Origin: Ophiostoma sp. CBS 140.51
Lineage: Eukaryota; Ascomycota; Sordariomycetes; Ophiostomatales; Ophiostomataceae
Length of the DNA: 64,000 nt
NCBI GenBank assembly: GCA_029298735.1
Contig: JANSLP010000040.1
Coordinates: 1-64,000 of the forward strand
Reading direction: 5' to 3'
Shown: piece after piece, positions 35,179-45,703 of the stretch
Layout of the letters: every line of letters begins with the position of its first letter
How positions within the stretch are numbered: position 1 is the stretch's first letter
Notes under the pieces: generated by a model
Told to the model about the DNA's origin: nothing
Database searches by the model: none
What the model saw: the letters and a program-made list of their open reading frames with translations, nothing else
Translations under genes and position numbers: made by a program

Positions 35179-36073
35179 CTATGGGTCGTTGAACAGATAG
35201 GCCGTCACATCCCCTATTAAAGCGGCGTCCATCGTGTAGTCACGGCCGTCACGGCGCTCGATTCCCAGGTTTTGGAAGGCGTTTACAACAGCGTCTACAC
35301 TGAACCCCATGTCTGCGAAGCGGTCTACGAGGTCTTTGTTGTATCCCATATACCTGAGAGGTTGGAAAACCCGTGTTAGCAAGGGCTCGGACGCAACTTG
35401 ACTTACCCACACACCAAGTACCTAGGAAGATGGCGCTTTATATACCTCGTGGGGTCGATAGGCCCTGTAGTTGGGCTCCGTATGTTTTGTTCCGACGGCC
35501 GAGCCATGCTCCGCGTAGCGCCGGCATAGCGAACTGCCCAGTCATGAGCCACGAGCTTGAAGCGTTCCGGGTCGTTCAGGAGCATTTGGGCAACCTGGGC
35601 GTCCTGGGGATCACTCGCGTTCGGAGCCTCAAGCAGCATACGCAACGAGAGCAAGGCCGTTTTGATCGTGTTCACGGGCGACCAGTTCTTTCCCAGCACA
35701 TCCAAGCAAATGTAACCCTTGTAATAGTGAAAGACGGCAAGTTAGTCATTCAGGTAAACAACCGAGTACCCAGACGGGGAGATGATCTGTTCGCGGACGG
35801 GGGGGGACATACCGTTTGGCTGCTGATATTGGGATGCCACACCTTCGTTTCAAACTTTATTGTCGGTGCCTTGAAAGGATACTGTTCCGGGATAGTAATG
35901 TCGACGGTGTACGTCCCCGTAGCATACGGCGTGTCCGGCGGGCCAGGAAACGAACCCTTGAGGTGGCTCAGGCTGTTTCCGTCGAAGGGGACTGCATGGA
36001 CGCCGGAGTTGTCCTTGTCCTTCTCAATGTCCATCAGCTCGCGGGCAACGCGATGGTCCCTGCTAGGTGGCAT
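35179..36073 (-). CDS. UBC1: Ubiquitin-conjugating enzyme E2 with C-terminal UBA domain, Ubc1/E2-25K type (235 aa, 3 exons)
   Basis: Minus-strand exons are 36073-35813, 35717-35446 and 35353-35179, GT-AG and in frame (235 aa). The UBC fold shows ARELMDIEKD at the start, the YPFKAPTIKFETKVWHPNI core, and the active-site Cys91 in GYICLDVLGKNWSP. The C-terminal ~45 residues (YMGYNKDLVDRFADMGFS and following) form a UBA domain. This architecture is that of Ubc1/E2-25K, which extends Lys48-linked ubiquitin chains and acts with the proteasome. I start at ATG 36073 because homologues begin with a short Met-x-x-x-Arg segment there; the frame stays open upstream to 36298 but has no ATG. The gene diverges from RPT2 over 1.07 kb. 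Confidence 0.95.
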
Positions 36074-37139
36074 TTTCCGATGGTCGCAGCCGGGGAGAAT
36101 CTCGAGGGAAGGTGGGATAGAGGTTGGCGTTGGAAAGTTCGGTGTACGCAGTGGCGTTGAAGTTGTTGGAAGCTTTGAGGTAATATCCCGATGAAAGAAA
36201 TCCTTTCGTTTGCCCTGTTGGGTTCTAGAAAGCTGTGCAATATTGTCACGTGTGACTGTTGGGCTCGAAGAACTGATGGATGACTTCTTAGGTGGCAAGC
36301 CCTGGGAAAATAAGCAAGTAGCGGTCGGCGGATGGAATGGCAGCTAGATATATAATTGTCCTAAGAGGGAAAAAAGGATGTCAAATAAGGCTTCTCGTGG
36401 CGATGGCGTAACGAATTGTAGTGGCGGATGGAGCCCAGAAGTGAAGCAAAAAGGGCGGAGCTCCTTCGGAAGGGTGGAGCGAGACAACGGGGCGAGGGGT
36501 CAAAGAGAGAATGCTGGTCGGCGATGGTAGGCGGGAAAGAAAAGGAAACAATCGAGAGGCTCTGATGAAAAGGTGATTTTGTGTGTTGAAAATAGTTACT
36601 TTAAGAAACGACTGGGCAACAGGCGGGGCAAAGAGGAAGGAGCTGCAACTATTTTTGGTCAGTAACGACCGACCGACGAAAGAGCATCATTGTGATGCCT
36701 GTTTTCCTGGGTGCTTCCCTAAAACGGACCGCACCAATGCCGGGCAGTCAGTGCCCCGCCACGGGCGATTCCAGAAGGACGTCTCTGTGCTCGTTCATTG
36801 CTCTTACTGCTGGTTCAACCTGGGAGATCTGAGAGTAAGGTGCACGTGATTTGATTACGTTAGCGCCTGTTTGGGGTCAACGAAGGCAGGCGTGCTGTCG
36901 CGTTTCCCCTGGCGCCTGGAGCACGGCAGTGCGCTTAGGTTGTCGTTTCGCCTCCACAGCTGTTGGCCCCAAGCTTTCCCTCTCCTTCTCTCTGCTTCCC
37001 ATCCACATTGCGTGTTTGTTGTTCACACTGGTCTCAACTACAGTGTATCAACACATCGCACCCACCAACATCGCGAGCTACTTCAATTCAGGTTCGATAC
37101 GACGGTCATTGCATTTGACGACTGCAGAGAGATACGACA
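36074..37139. promoter_or_regulatory. Shared divergent promoter, UBC1 / RPT2
   Basis: This 1.07 kb spacer lies between the start codons of two ubiquitin-proteasome genes that point away from each other. It contains two CACGTG E-box cores (36247-36252 and 36843-36848) and a GGTGGCAAG element at 36291-36299. The latter differs by one base from the yeast proteasome-associated control element GGTGGCAAA. No coding gene is seen. Whether the sites act on both genes is inference. Confidence 0.55.
36291..36299 (+). promoter_or_regulatory. PACE-like element GGTGGCAAG
   Basis: It matches eight of nine bases of the Rpn4 target known from yeast proteasome promoters. It lies about 220 bp upstream of the UBC1 start and 840 bp upstream of RPT2. 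A 9-mer with one mismatch is common by chance in 1 kb, so this is suggestive only. Confidence 0.25.
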
Positions 37140-38774
37140 ATGGTACGCCCACCCTCAATCCTCGCCCCGGCCCTCAATACGGAGAGCCAGCCACCTTTCT
37201 TGCTGGCTACTGATGCGAGCGATTCGCTAACGGTGATGACAAACAGGGACAAAACCAGTCTGGGATGGGCGGCGCGCCCGGTGATGGTCAAGATGACAAG
37301 AGCAAGAAGGTGAGCATTCCAATTGGCGATGCAAGCATTCGAGAGTGAAGCTCGATATCGATGAGTGGCATCGTGATAAGGGAGAAAGCATTTCGATGAC
37401 GACAGGGCGCTGACACAACTTTTTTTTTTGCCCTCATGACAGAAGGATAAGCCCAAGTACGAGCCCCCGCCGCGACCAACGACCCGCGTCGGGCGTAAGA
37501 AGAGAAAGACTGGCGGCGGCGGTGCTGCTGCCAAGCTCCCGGCGGTCTTCCCCACAAGCCGATGCAAGCTACGACTGCTACGCATGCAGCGCATCCACGA
37601 CCATCTGCTGCTCGAAGAGGAATATGTTGAGAACCAGGAGCGGCTGCGCAAGACCAAGGCGGCCAAGGATAGCAACGCACCGGCTGCCAACCTCGACGCG
37701 GCCGATGGCGCTGGTGGCGACCGGTTGGCCGACGAGCGTAGCCGTGTCGACGACATGCGCGGCAGCCCGATGGGTGTCGGTACCCTCGAGGAGATGATTG
37801 ACGACGACCACGCCATCGTTTCCAGCACGACCGGCCCCGAGTACTACGTCAGCATCATGAGCTTCGTCGACAAGGACCTGTTGGAGCCCGGCGCCAGTGT
37901 CCTGCTGCATCACAAGAGCGTCAGCATTGTTGGTGTTCTTGCTGACGACACAGACCCGTCTGTCAGTGTCATGAAGCTCGACAAGGCACCCACGGAGTCG
38001 TACGCGGACATTGGTGGTTTGGAGCAGCAGATCCAGGAGGTGCGTGAGTCGGTAGAGCTGCCGCTGCTGCACCCCGAGCTGTATGAGGAGATGGGTATCA
38101 AGCCGCCCAAGGGTGTCATCCTGTACGGAGCGCCCGGTACGGGCAAGACGCTGCTCGCCAAGGCGGTTGCCAACCAGACTTCGGCCACTTTCTTGCGTAT
38201 TGTCGGCAGTGAGCTGATCCAGAAGTACCTCGGTGACGGTCCTCGCTTGGTGCGGCAACTGTTCCAGGTGGCTGCGGAGAACGCCCCGGCGATTGTGTTC
38301 ATCGACGAGATCGACGCCATTGGTACGAAGCGGTATGATTCGACATCGGGTGGTGAGCGTGAGGTGCAGCGGACAATGCTGGAGCTTCTGAATCAGCTGG
38401 ACGGTTTCGACGACCGTGGTGATGTCAAGGTTATCATGGCAACAAACAAGATTGAGACGCTCGACCCTGCGCTGATTCGCCCCGGTCGTATTGATCGCAA
38501 GATTCTGTTTGAGAACCCCGACCAGAACACCAAGCGCAAGATCTTCACGCTGCACACGTCCAAGATGTCCCTTAACGAGGATGTTGAGCTGGACGAGTTT
38601 ATCTCTCAGAAGGACGACCTGTCAGGTGCGGATATCAAGGCGATCTGCTCCGAGGCAGGTCTGATGGCGCTGCGGGAGCGGAGAATGCGCGTGCAAATGG
38701 CGGACTTCCGGGCAGCGCGTGAACGTGTGCTGCGCACGAAGCAGGAGGGCGAGCCGGAGGGTCTGTACTTGTAG
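37140..38774 (+). CDS. RPT2: 26S proteasome regulatory ATPase Rpt2 (465 aa, 3 exons)
   Basis: Exons are 37140-37142, 37247-37309 and 37443-38774. The first coding exon is just the ATG, followed directly by a 104-bp intron. The join yields MGQNQSGMGG, the conserved Rpt2 N-terminus whose Gly2 is N-myristoylated in yeast. The product (465 aa) is an AAA ATPase of the 19S base that unfolds substrates and gates the 20S core. Visible parts are the KPKYEPPPRPTTRVGRKKRK basic region, the LPAVFPTSRCKLRLLRMQRI coiled-coil entry, Walker A GAPGTGKT (251-258), Walker B FIDEID (D310-E311), and the C-terminal HbYX-type tail YL-stop (LYL). All splice sites are GT-AG. It is close to full identity with family consensus over long stretches, so the identity is certain. 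Annotation pipelines that disallow a 3-base coding exon will truncate it. Confidence 0.97.
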
Positions 38775-39203
38775 AGAGACAAACCCCCAAACCATGTACA
38801 ACTATTTCCATTTTCCTCAACGACCGCATTCCGACATTCCAAAATTACTCTACATCCTGCACCCTCTTCTACATACAGTTCCCCTGCATTCTCCCATCCA
38901 TCATTTCCGCTTTGCCTTTTTCTTCCTTTGCGTTGCTCGACTAGATAAGAAATAGCTAGAGGCGGCTGGTTGGGGTTTGTCGAAATACATTATATCATCG
39001 GACTTGGTAGAGTGCATTGGATTAATGTGTGAATGTAGATGTAAACGCGAAATTGATTGCAAGAATTGTAAATGCTAATGCTCAGAAACAACCGCTGTCT
39101 ATATGCAAAATATCCCATATGTATGTGCTCCGTAGATTGATCTATCCTTTAAGATTCAAAACCCAACGCCTATGCAAAAAATCTTTTATATATTCCCAAA
39201 CAC
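38775..39203. other. Convergent 3' spacer (429 bp)
   Basis: It separates the ends of RPT2 and the Ysc84-like gene. It is AT-rich, probably with both 3' untranslated regions. Nothing else is seen. Confidence 0.6.
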
Positions 39204-40484
39204 TTAGGCCCACTGCGCCTTCTCCTTGCCATAGGGCATGTCGACCTCGCGCTCGCCATCAGCCAGGCCCAGATCGCCAGGCGTCGGGCCGGCACTGACC
39301 TCGCGCAGAACAGCATTGTCTACATCCGTGCGGCCCTCAGCAGACTTGAGCGCCTCCATGAGCTTGCGCGTGGCAATAGGCCAGGCCGGGATGGCAGAAT
39401 TGTAGTTGGTTCCCGTACCGGGTGCGGGCACCTGGCCGCGCAGGATTTGCTCGACAGTGATGCCACGGCGGCCATAGAACTCGCCGTTGGCATCGGGGCG
39501 GCCGACAATGACTGTGCCGTCAGCCTGCACACCAGCATAAAAGCCGCGGCTCTTCATGTAACTCCAGATGGGGGACTTGTTGGCAGACTTGAGGACAGCG
39601 GCCTCGACTGAGCTGCCAGCACCGACAGGACCGGCCACGAGGCCGACCTCGCCGCCCAGAGAAACGCGGGCCTTGGTGAAGGCCTCGACAGCGGCAGGTG
39701 TGCGCAGGATGCAGACGCAGTCATAGATATCAAGACCAACCAGCAGACCAGCACCCAGAGTGTGTACCAAGAAACCTGAGGGAGGGGACCAGCCACCGTC
39801 GGGCAGACGAGCAACGACGACACCCGAGCCACCGGCACCGGAGATGTGAATACCAGTGCGGAAAGTGGTGAAGATGGCGATGCCGGCGGCGTCGCGGATG
39901 GCTTCCTGGGGAATCTTGACAAAGGCCTTCTGGGGCTTACCCTTGGGGCCGGGGACGACAGCAGCGTTGGGGTCAGCGGGTGCGCCCTGGGCTGGTGCAG
40001 GCTGCTCGGTGTAGAAACCATCCTTGCAGAAGGAGGTCAGGATGCGGGCAGCCTTGTCACTCTCGAGGTCGAGCGAGGAGGGCCAGAAAGCTTCAGAGCC
40101 TAGACGGTTGGTCAGGCGGTTGACAGGAGCGCCAACCTTGACACTGAGCTGGTAGAGACGCTCGCGCATGCTGGGCTTGCCGGAGGAAGACGTAGTGGCA
40201 GAAGCGTCAGGAGGAGGAGATGGAGTCGAGCCCTGGGGGCGGCCCGACGACAGAGGCCGTGTCGGCGGGGGGAGAAATTGCGGCTGGCCCAGGTTCTGGG
40301 GGTTCTGAGCCGGGTACTGCTGGGGGAAGGGCTGCTGTTGAGGGTATTGCTGCGGGTTGTAGGGCTGAGGAGTGTACTGCTGCGGTGCCTGGCGGGCAGT
40401 TTGATCCTGAGGACGAGGAGGCAGAGGAGGCTCGCCGGCGGAATCGGCAGCCGAGGAAGTCTGGTTGGTAGGTTGTGAAGACAT
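39204..40484 (-). CDS. SYLF-domain (Ysc84/SH3YL1-like) actin regulator (426 aa, single exon)
   Basis: I start at the ATG at 40484 (MSSQPTNQ); the open frame extends upstream, but that part is AT-rich and leader-like. Residues 1-105 are Pro- and Gln-rich with SH3-ligand patterns (PPLPPRPQ) and repeated Pro-Gln-Gln-Tyr units. From about residue 110 the protein carries the SYLF/DUF500 module, a lipid-binding and actin-binding domain in yeast Ysc84. Characteristic blocks are IPQEAIRDAAGIAIFTTF, GSGVVVARLPDGGWSPPSG, DCVCILRTPAAVEAF and SLGGEVGLVAGPVG. Unlike yeast Ysc84 there is no C-terminal SH3 domain; instead the N-terminus offers SH3-binding sites. The likely role is in cortical actin and endocytosis, by homology. 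Confidence 0.92.
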   Translation of the reverse strand: MSSQPTNQTSSAADSAGEPPLPPRPQDQTARQAPQQYTPQPYNPQQYPQQQPFPQQYPAQNPQNLGQPQFLPPPTRPLSSGRPQGSTPSPPPDASATTSSSGKPSMRERLYQLSVKVGAPVNRLTNRLGSEAFWPSSLDLESDKAARILTSFCKDGFYTEQPAPAQGAPADPNAAVVPGPKGKPQKAFVKIPQEAIRDAAGIAIFTTFRTGIHISGAGGSGVVVARLPDGGWSPPSGFLVHTLGAGLLVGLDIYDCVCILRTPAAVEAFTKARVSLGGEVGLVAGPVGAGSSVEAAVLKSANKSPIWSYMKSRGFYAGVQADGTVIVGRPDANGEFYGRRGITVEQILRGQVPAPGTGTNYNSAIPAWPIATRKLMEALKSAEGRTDVDNAVLREVSAGPTPGDLGLADGEREVDMPYGKEKAQWA

Positions 40485-41867
40485 GATATTGATGTGTATG
40501 GAAGGAATATGGATGAAGGGAGAAGTTATGAAATTGGAAGGAAGCTGGAGGTGTAAATGTGTAGATGTTTGGAAGGTGCGGTGTAGGTTGTTGTTGGAGC
40601 TGAAGATGGAAGGGGCAGACGAAGTTGAGATGGGATGAAGATATCGAAAACAAAAATTCCAAGAGGTCGCACGACGATACTTTATACAAAATAGCTTGAC
40701 ATTAAAAACCATATGCTTGACCCCTCGAAAATCTTGATCGAATCTCCAAAACCTCGTCTAATGCAACCCAATCAGTTAGATCACATGCGCGTTGACGACG
40801 ACGACGACGCATTGCGTGGCGAAGCTAGACTGGCGATCTGTGGCCAGGCCATTACAGGCGCTGTAGCGGGTGTTAGTGCCCCTGTCGCCTAGTGTGTCAC
40901 AACGGGTTTGGCGCTTGTTGATGATATGATCTATGGCATCCCTGTCCTGCTGCTCCTCAGGACGGCCCTACTGCCCTGCCTGCTCCTTCCAGGCAAAAGT
41001 TTAACGATCCAAGAGCGGCAATTGCTAGGCCTGAGATGAATGAAAGGACTCTAAAAAGATGGCACTGCAGATACAAGGCCATGTGCGGCTGTGAGATGTG
41101 TGGTGGTTACTATGGCTGTTTGGGCTGTCAATTTCAAAGTGGATATGACGTACGGAGAATGGCAGGGGTGGTTTAGCAGGATCAAGTCCCCTGGCAGCGG
41201 CCGATCGCGCACCTTTTTCGGTGGACTTTGGTGAACTTTGTGTGGTGTTTTTAGCAGTGTCCCCCATAAGGCTATCCGATAGCATGGCAAAAAGTGGGCG
41301 CAGTTGGCTGTGCTCGCGAACCGACCAACGAAAACCGGCGAAACTCGACTGCCTGAAATTGAGGTTGCTATTTTGTGCTAATATTATCCCCCAGCGAAAC
41401 GATGCAACACCACAGCCCAGGACCTTTCGCAGCATCGGGCTGTAACTTGTAGGCACCACTGTTTCCGGGGGACAGTCAAGCCTCATTTTGATCGAATCTG
41501 TTATTTGTCACGATGATCGACAGCGGTATGAGAATAGAAGTCGAAAAACTACCGAACATAGTCCAAAGCTTATTTCGTCTGGTAGCATTCAACAGATTTC
41601 AACAGAGAAAAGAAAATGCCATAGTGTAGATAGGAACATGCACGCTTTGGCCAATAAGCCCCTTCAATCTCACGAGAATGTGAGACGCAGAAATAGTCCA
41701 ATGAGACTGATGTATGGCCATGGCAACTGTCGTTGCTGCCCGTCAGCACGACAAAGACAAAGGATCAAACGAGAAAAAATTGATATTCATTGCAAAATCA
41801 AAGTACCCAGCACAAACGGTCATCAACATCGTGAAAAAACCTCCTAGCACAAACTCCCGTTCTATTC
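40485..41867. other. Intergenic region, 1.4 kb
   Basis: This region lies upstream of the Ysc84-like gene and downstream of the KsdD-like gene, both on the minus strand. No gene is seen. The part next to 40485 is purine-rich on the plus strand and probably holds the Ysc84-like promoter and leader. Confidence 0.6.
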
Positions 41868-43601
41868 TTACAAGCGCGACTCTTGTGGGGTCTTGACACC
41901 CTGGATCTCATCCGCCATCGCCCGACCGGCTGCCCGTCCTGAGAAGATGCAGCCACCCAAGAACGTGCCCTCGAGCGCCGCATAGCCGTGCACACCGCCA
42001 CCACCGAAACCGGCCGCCTCGCCTGCCGCATAGAGGCCGGGGAACGTGCTGCCGTCGGCGCGCTGCACACGAGAGCCTAGGTCCGTCTCAATACCGCCTA
42101 GCGTCTTGCGCGTCAACAAGTGCATGCGCACAGCAATCAACGGGCCGTACTTGGGGTCCTGGATGCGGTGCGGCGGCGCCACACGGCTGACTTTGTCGTA
42201 CCAGAAGAGGCGCGAGTTATGGATCAGCATCGCCTGTGCGTCCTTGCTATACGGGTTGTCCATCTGCGCATCACGCGCCTCGACGGTCTCCTGTATATCT
42301 GCCAGATCAAGTTTGGGACCACCGACCTCGGCTGCCAGCTCGTTCATGCCCACGACCAGATCTGTCAGGTTGTCGCGGATAACGAAGTCAACACCGTGCT
42401 CGCAGAATTTCTGTACGGCGACGGTACCGCTCTTTGTGAGCACGCGCTGTAGCAGCGTCTGCCAGTAGCTCTTGTTGGTAATGTCTGGGTTCTGTTCCGA
42501 GCCTGACAGCGCAAACTCGCGCGCGACAATGGCCTTGTCCAGGATAAACCAGCTGTAGTCGTAGCCCGTGGAGCAAATGTGCTTGAGCGTGGCCAGCGTG
42601 TCGGAGCCGGGGAACAAGAAGGCGGGCAGTCGCTTGCCCGTGGCGTCCAGCCACAGCGACGAGGGCGCGGGAAGCACGCGGATACCGTGGTCGGGCCAGA
42701 TGGGGTCCCAGTTCTGGATGCCCTCGGTGTAGTGCCACATGCGGTCTTGGTTGACCATGTTGGCACCCGCCGACTCGGCAATGCCCATCATGCGGCCGTC
42801 GACGTGTGCTGGCACGCCGACCACAAACGTCTTGGGTACCTTGGGCCCCAACCGGTCGAGCGGCCACGCCTTCTTGACAGCCTCAACGTTACCACCAATA
42901 CCGCCTGACGCCACCAGCACAGACGCACCACGAATCTCAAATGTGTCAACAGCCTCACGCGTGGTCGGCTTACCGCGGGGCACTTCGTCGTCGTCCTTGA
43001 GCACGCGGCCGGCAATGCCGACAACGCGACCATTGGGGTCGTCGTTTTCTGTAATCAGACGGTCCACCATGTGCCGGTGCATGAATTTCACAAGGCCCCG
43101 CTTCTCGGCCGCCAAAACGGGTTCCTTGAAGATACGCACGACCTCTGGGCCCGTGCCCCAGGTCAAGTGGAAGCGCGGTACCGAGTTGCCGTGACCGTCT
43201 GCGGCGCCGTCACCACGCTCAGCCCAGCCAACTTGAATAAACGACAGGCCCAGCTTGGTGACATACTGCTCGAACTCGTCCGTGGCAAAGTTGACAAAGG
43301 CCTCGGCCCACTGGCGCGGCCAGCGGTCCTGTGTGTCGAGGCGGTCGAACTTGGCCGTGCCGAGCCAGTCTCGCAGGGCCAAAGCACGCGAGTCCTTGAT
43401 GCCGCGGGCACGCTGGGCCTTGGAGTCGACGCAGAAGAGGCCGCCGAGCGAGAAGAAGGCCTGGCCACCGAGGTTGGCGCGGGTCTCCTGGTCGACAATA
43501 ACGACGTTGACGCCGCGCTGGGTGAGCTCATAGGCAGCAACGAGGCCAGCGAGGCCGTGGCCCACGATGATCGCTGGCGGGCTCTCGGATTTGTCAGGCA
43601 T
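41868..43601 (-). CDS. KsdD-like FAD-binding dehydrogenase (577 aa, single exon)
   Basis: This intronless gene encodes a flavoprotein of the fumarate-reductase / 3-ketosteroid-dehydrogenase-like superfamily (FAD-binding domain 2). The N-terminal dinucleotide fold reads IIVGHGLAGLVAAYEL (G14-x-G16-x-x-G19), followed by an acidic strand end (VIVDQE). The C-terminal FAD-contact block is TFPGLYAAGEAAGFGGGGVH, typical of the group, followed by LEGTFLGGCIFSGRAAGR. It is closer to the family of bacterial predicted KsdD-like dehydrogenases than to fumarate reductases, as far as I can judge by eye. Substrate and cellular location are unknown; there is no obvious signal peptide. The absence of introns and the bacterial-like family make transfer possible, but fungal relatives exist, so this is not shown. 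Confidence 0.87.
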   Translation of the reverse strand: MPDKSESPPAIIVGHGLAGLVAAYELTQRGVNVVIVDQETRANLGGQAFFSLGGLFCVDSKAQRARGIKDSRALALRDWLGTAKFDRLDTQDRWPRQWAEAFVNFATDEFEQYVTKLGLSFIQVGWAERGDGAADGHGNSVPRFHLTWGTGPEVVRIFKEPVLAAEKRGLVKFMHRHMVDRLITENDDPNGRVVGIAGRVLKDDDEVPRGKPTTREAVDTFEIRGASVLVASGGIGGNVEAVKKAWPLDRLGPKVPKTFVVGVPAHVDGRMMGIAESAGANMVNQDRMWHYTEGIQNWDPIWPDHGIRVLPAPSSLWLDATGKRLPAFLFPGSDTLATLKHICSTGYDYSWFILDKAIVAREFALSGSEQNPDITNKSYWQTLLQRVLTKSGTVAVQKFCEHGVDFVIRDNLTDLVVGMNELAAEVGGPKLDLADIQETVEARDAQMDNPYSKDAQAMLIHNSRLFWYDKVSRVAPPHRIQDPKYGPLIAVRMHLLTRKTLGGIETDLGSRVQRADGSTFPGLYAAGEAAGFGGGGVHGYAALEGTFLGGCIFSGRAAGRAMADEIQGVKTPQESRL

Positions 43602-44815
43602 GTCGGGATGCTGTTGCGGTCACTGTTGTAGATGCAGATGCGGTTCTGTTGCGTCCTGATGACAAGTCCTGTCAACTCTTGTCTTTTGCTGTTTCTGCAA
43701 GAGCTCGTCCCGGTCGTTCTTTCTTTCGAGACTCTGCACATCGAGAGCAGTTATAAAAATCCGGGGAAGGAGCGACATTTTCACTAAATGAGAGGGGAAG
43801 CTTGGCTTCTTGGAGGAGGTCCCAGAGGCCGAAAGGTCCCAACAAGGTCCAGAAGCATCATTCCACCCACTTACAGCAGTTGTCAGAGGACGAATAACGA
43901 GGAAGGACTAAAAAAGGACCCACTATCCCACCTATAAATGGCTGGAGGCACAGAGGCCAAAAGTTGCTACACAAAACCACACGAAATTCGAAGTCTCTGG
44001 CCTCTCTACTTCCTCAACAGATCAATCAAGTCCTCTTTCTGACAGCACTTGCAGCGCCCATCACTTGGCTTTCTGCGGGGAAAGCTTCTGGGGTTAGTGT
44101 ATTTGCTGCTCCATTCAATGTGTATTCTGGACCTTTTGCTAGAGTGTATTCCAGTATTAGTCGTACAAAAAGACCCACTTAGGGAAAGCCGCGGTCCGCA
44201 TGTGAAGGTGAGCCCAAGACGCCAACAAAACCACACCAAAAATCCACCAAAACGTACGTCGTCGGGCAAACTTTAAATGTTACAGTCGCAACGGAGACGG
44301 ATCAGGAGATTACTTCAGAAAGTCGACGGATGCACTCTTTCCAGCTATTCTTGGTTCGTCTTCGACGTATTTACTCCTGCAAAGGAAGTTTGGCCGGGCC
44401 GTCGATGCCATTTGACCGCTCCAAGAAAGTAACTTTTGCCTCTCTTTTTTTGTCACTTTTCTGTGTTCTTATTTTGTCGCTTCGCATCGCCACTCTCGCC
44501 TTTTTTTTCCTCGCCTGATTATTGCATGCATCGTATATTCCGTATGTGCGATGTTCTCAGTCAAACTTGCTGTCCCTGATGCTAAAATGTCGTTGACGTC
44601 TCGCATACGATTATCACAGGACGTGATCGGGAATCGGCACAATCGAAAACAAAGAGAAATGGCTATTCTGGACGGGTACCTATGTATGTCAGATCAGAGT
44701 TGCATGCCGACGGTGTGGCGTCTGGTCCCTTTTACTACTTTATTTTTCCTTTCCTAGCGGGAAGGGCTCACGACGTAGACGAGAAGCGCACATCGTATTC
44801 TAATTCGTGCAGACA

Positions 44816-44878
44816 GCCGCGGAGGTTTTGGAAACTCCGTTTTTGGATACGTAGTAAAGAGTCGTATTCCTCCGCGGC
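44816..44878. repeat. Inverted repeat GCCGCGGAGG / CCTCCGCGGC with alternative inner hairpin
   Basis: Left arm 44816-44825 and right arm 44869-44878 are perfect 10-bp complements around a 43-bp loop. The left arm also overlaps CGGAG (44820-44824), which can pair with CTCCG at 44835-44839 inside the loop. The two pairings exclude each other. The context is AT-richer, so the GC-rich arms stand out. It could be a folded RNA element, an extruding DNA hairpin or a protein-binding dyad. Confidence 0.6.
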
Positions 44879-45409
44879 ACTTACAGGAGATGTGCTACCG
44901 AGATACGGCAAGCGCTTACGTGGCCGGCATGAACTCCGTTTGAGATCGATCTTAACCTTGAAAGGCATATAAATGATCTCACTTGCAGAAGGAAGATACG
45001 CAGACGACTACGATTTACGAGAAGAGTCAAGAAACTGTACGAACCGTATTTTCATTGAAATATCTGTAAAAGATGGCCTTGACTGCGATCTCTGCCCTAC
45101 AGCTCTATGTGCGTTGTGCGTATATGCTTGGCACGTATCTCGAAGACGCACATACGAAGTGCAAATATGCATATAGAAAAGAAGAGATGCATTAAGACAG
45201 AGAAAAAAAAGCAATAAAAACAAACAGGTGGCAAAGAAAAGGGGTCCATAGTCCCTTCCATACCGGGGATATCATCGTGTCAGCATCAAAACAACCCATA
45301 CAACCGTCATCATATTGCAGAAACCAGCAGAAAAGAAAGATAACCGAAGAAGAAAGAAGAAAGAAACAGAAAGAAACAGATATGAACAAGAGTGAGAAAT
45401 GACAAAGAA

Positions 45410-45453
45410 ATAAGAAAGAAATGAGGAAGAAATGAGGAAGAAATGAGAAAGAA
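45410..45453 (+). repeat. 11-bp purine tandem repeat (four copies)
   Basis: Four successive 11-bp units with the consensus ATGAGGAAGAA start at 45410, 45421, 45432 and 45443. The first and fourth copies differ slightly. They sit in a longer A/G-rich tract of the 3' flank of the next gene. Confidence 0.75.
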
Positions 45454-45703
45454 ATGAGGAAATGAGAGAGACATTAGAGAGACATGAAAGAAGGGCTAAG
45501 GAGCAAAGAAACACGCCCGTGGTATGTCGACACGGTCCTCCCTTCCCCTTCAATGATTTCCGTCCGTGAGCCCATTTCGCTCACTGTCCCGTCGCTACCG
45601 TTGCTCCCAAATGCTAATGAATAATGAGAATATGAAAGGAAAAGAAGAGAAGTAAAATTGTTGATCAGGCTGTTCAGACTGGTCAGGGTAGCCATAGTGG
45701 CCA

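Larger units (their letters stand above)
43602..45703. other. Intergenic region, 2.1 kb, with inverted repeat and purine repeat
   Basis: No gene is recognised. Two structures are clear: a perfect inverted repeat at 44816-44878 with a competing inner hairpin, and an 11-bp purine tandem repeat at 45410-45453 within a longer A/G-rich tract (about 45340-45490). The 5' end should hold the KsdD-like promoter. Confidence 0.6.

Noticed and set aside
36074..36298. N-terminal extension of the UBC1 frame
   Set aside because: The frame is open but has no ATG, and E2 homologues start at the ATG at 36073.
37578..38555. 325-codon frame opposite RPT2
   Set aside because: Antisense shadow of a highly conserved gene.
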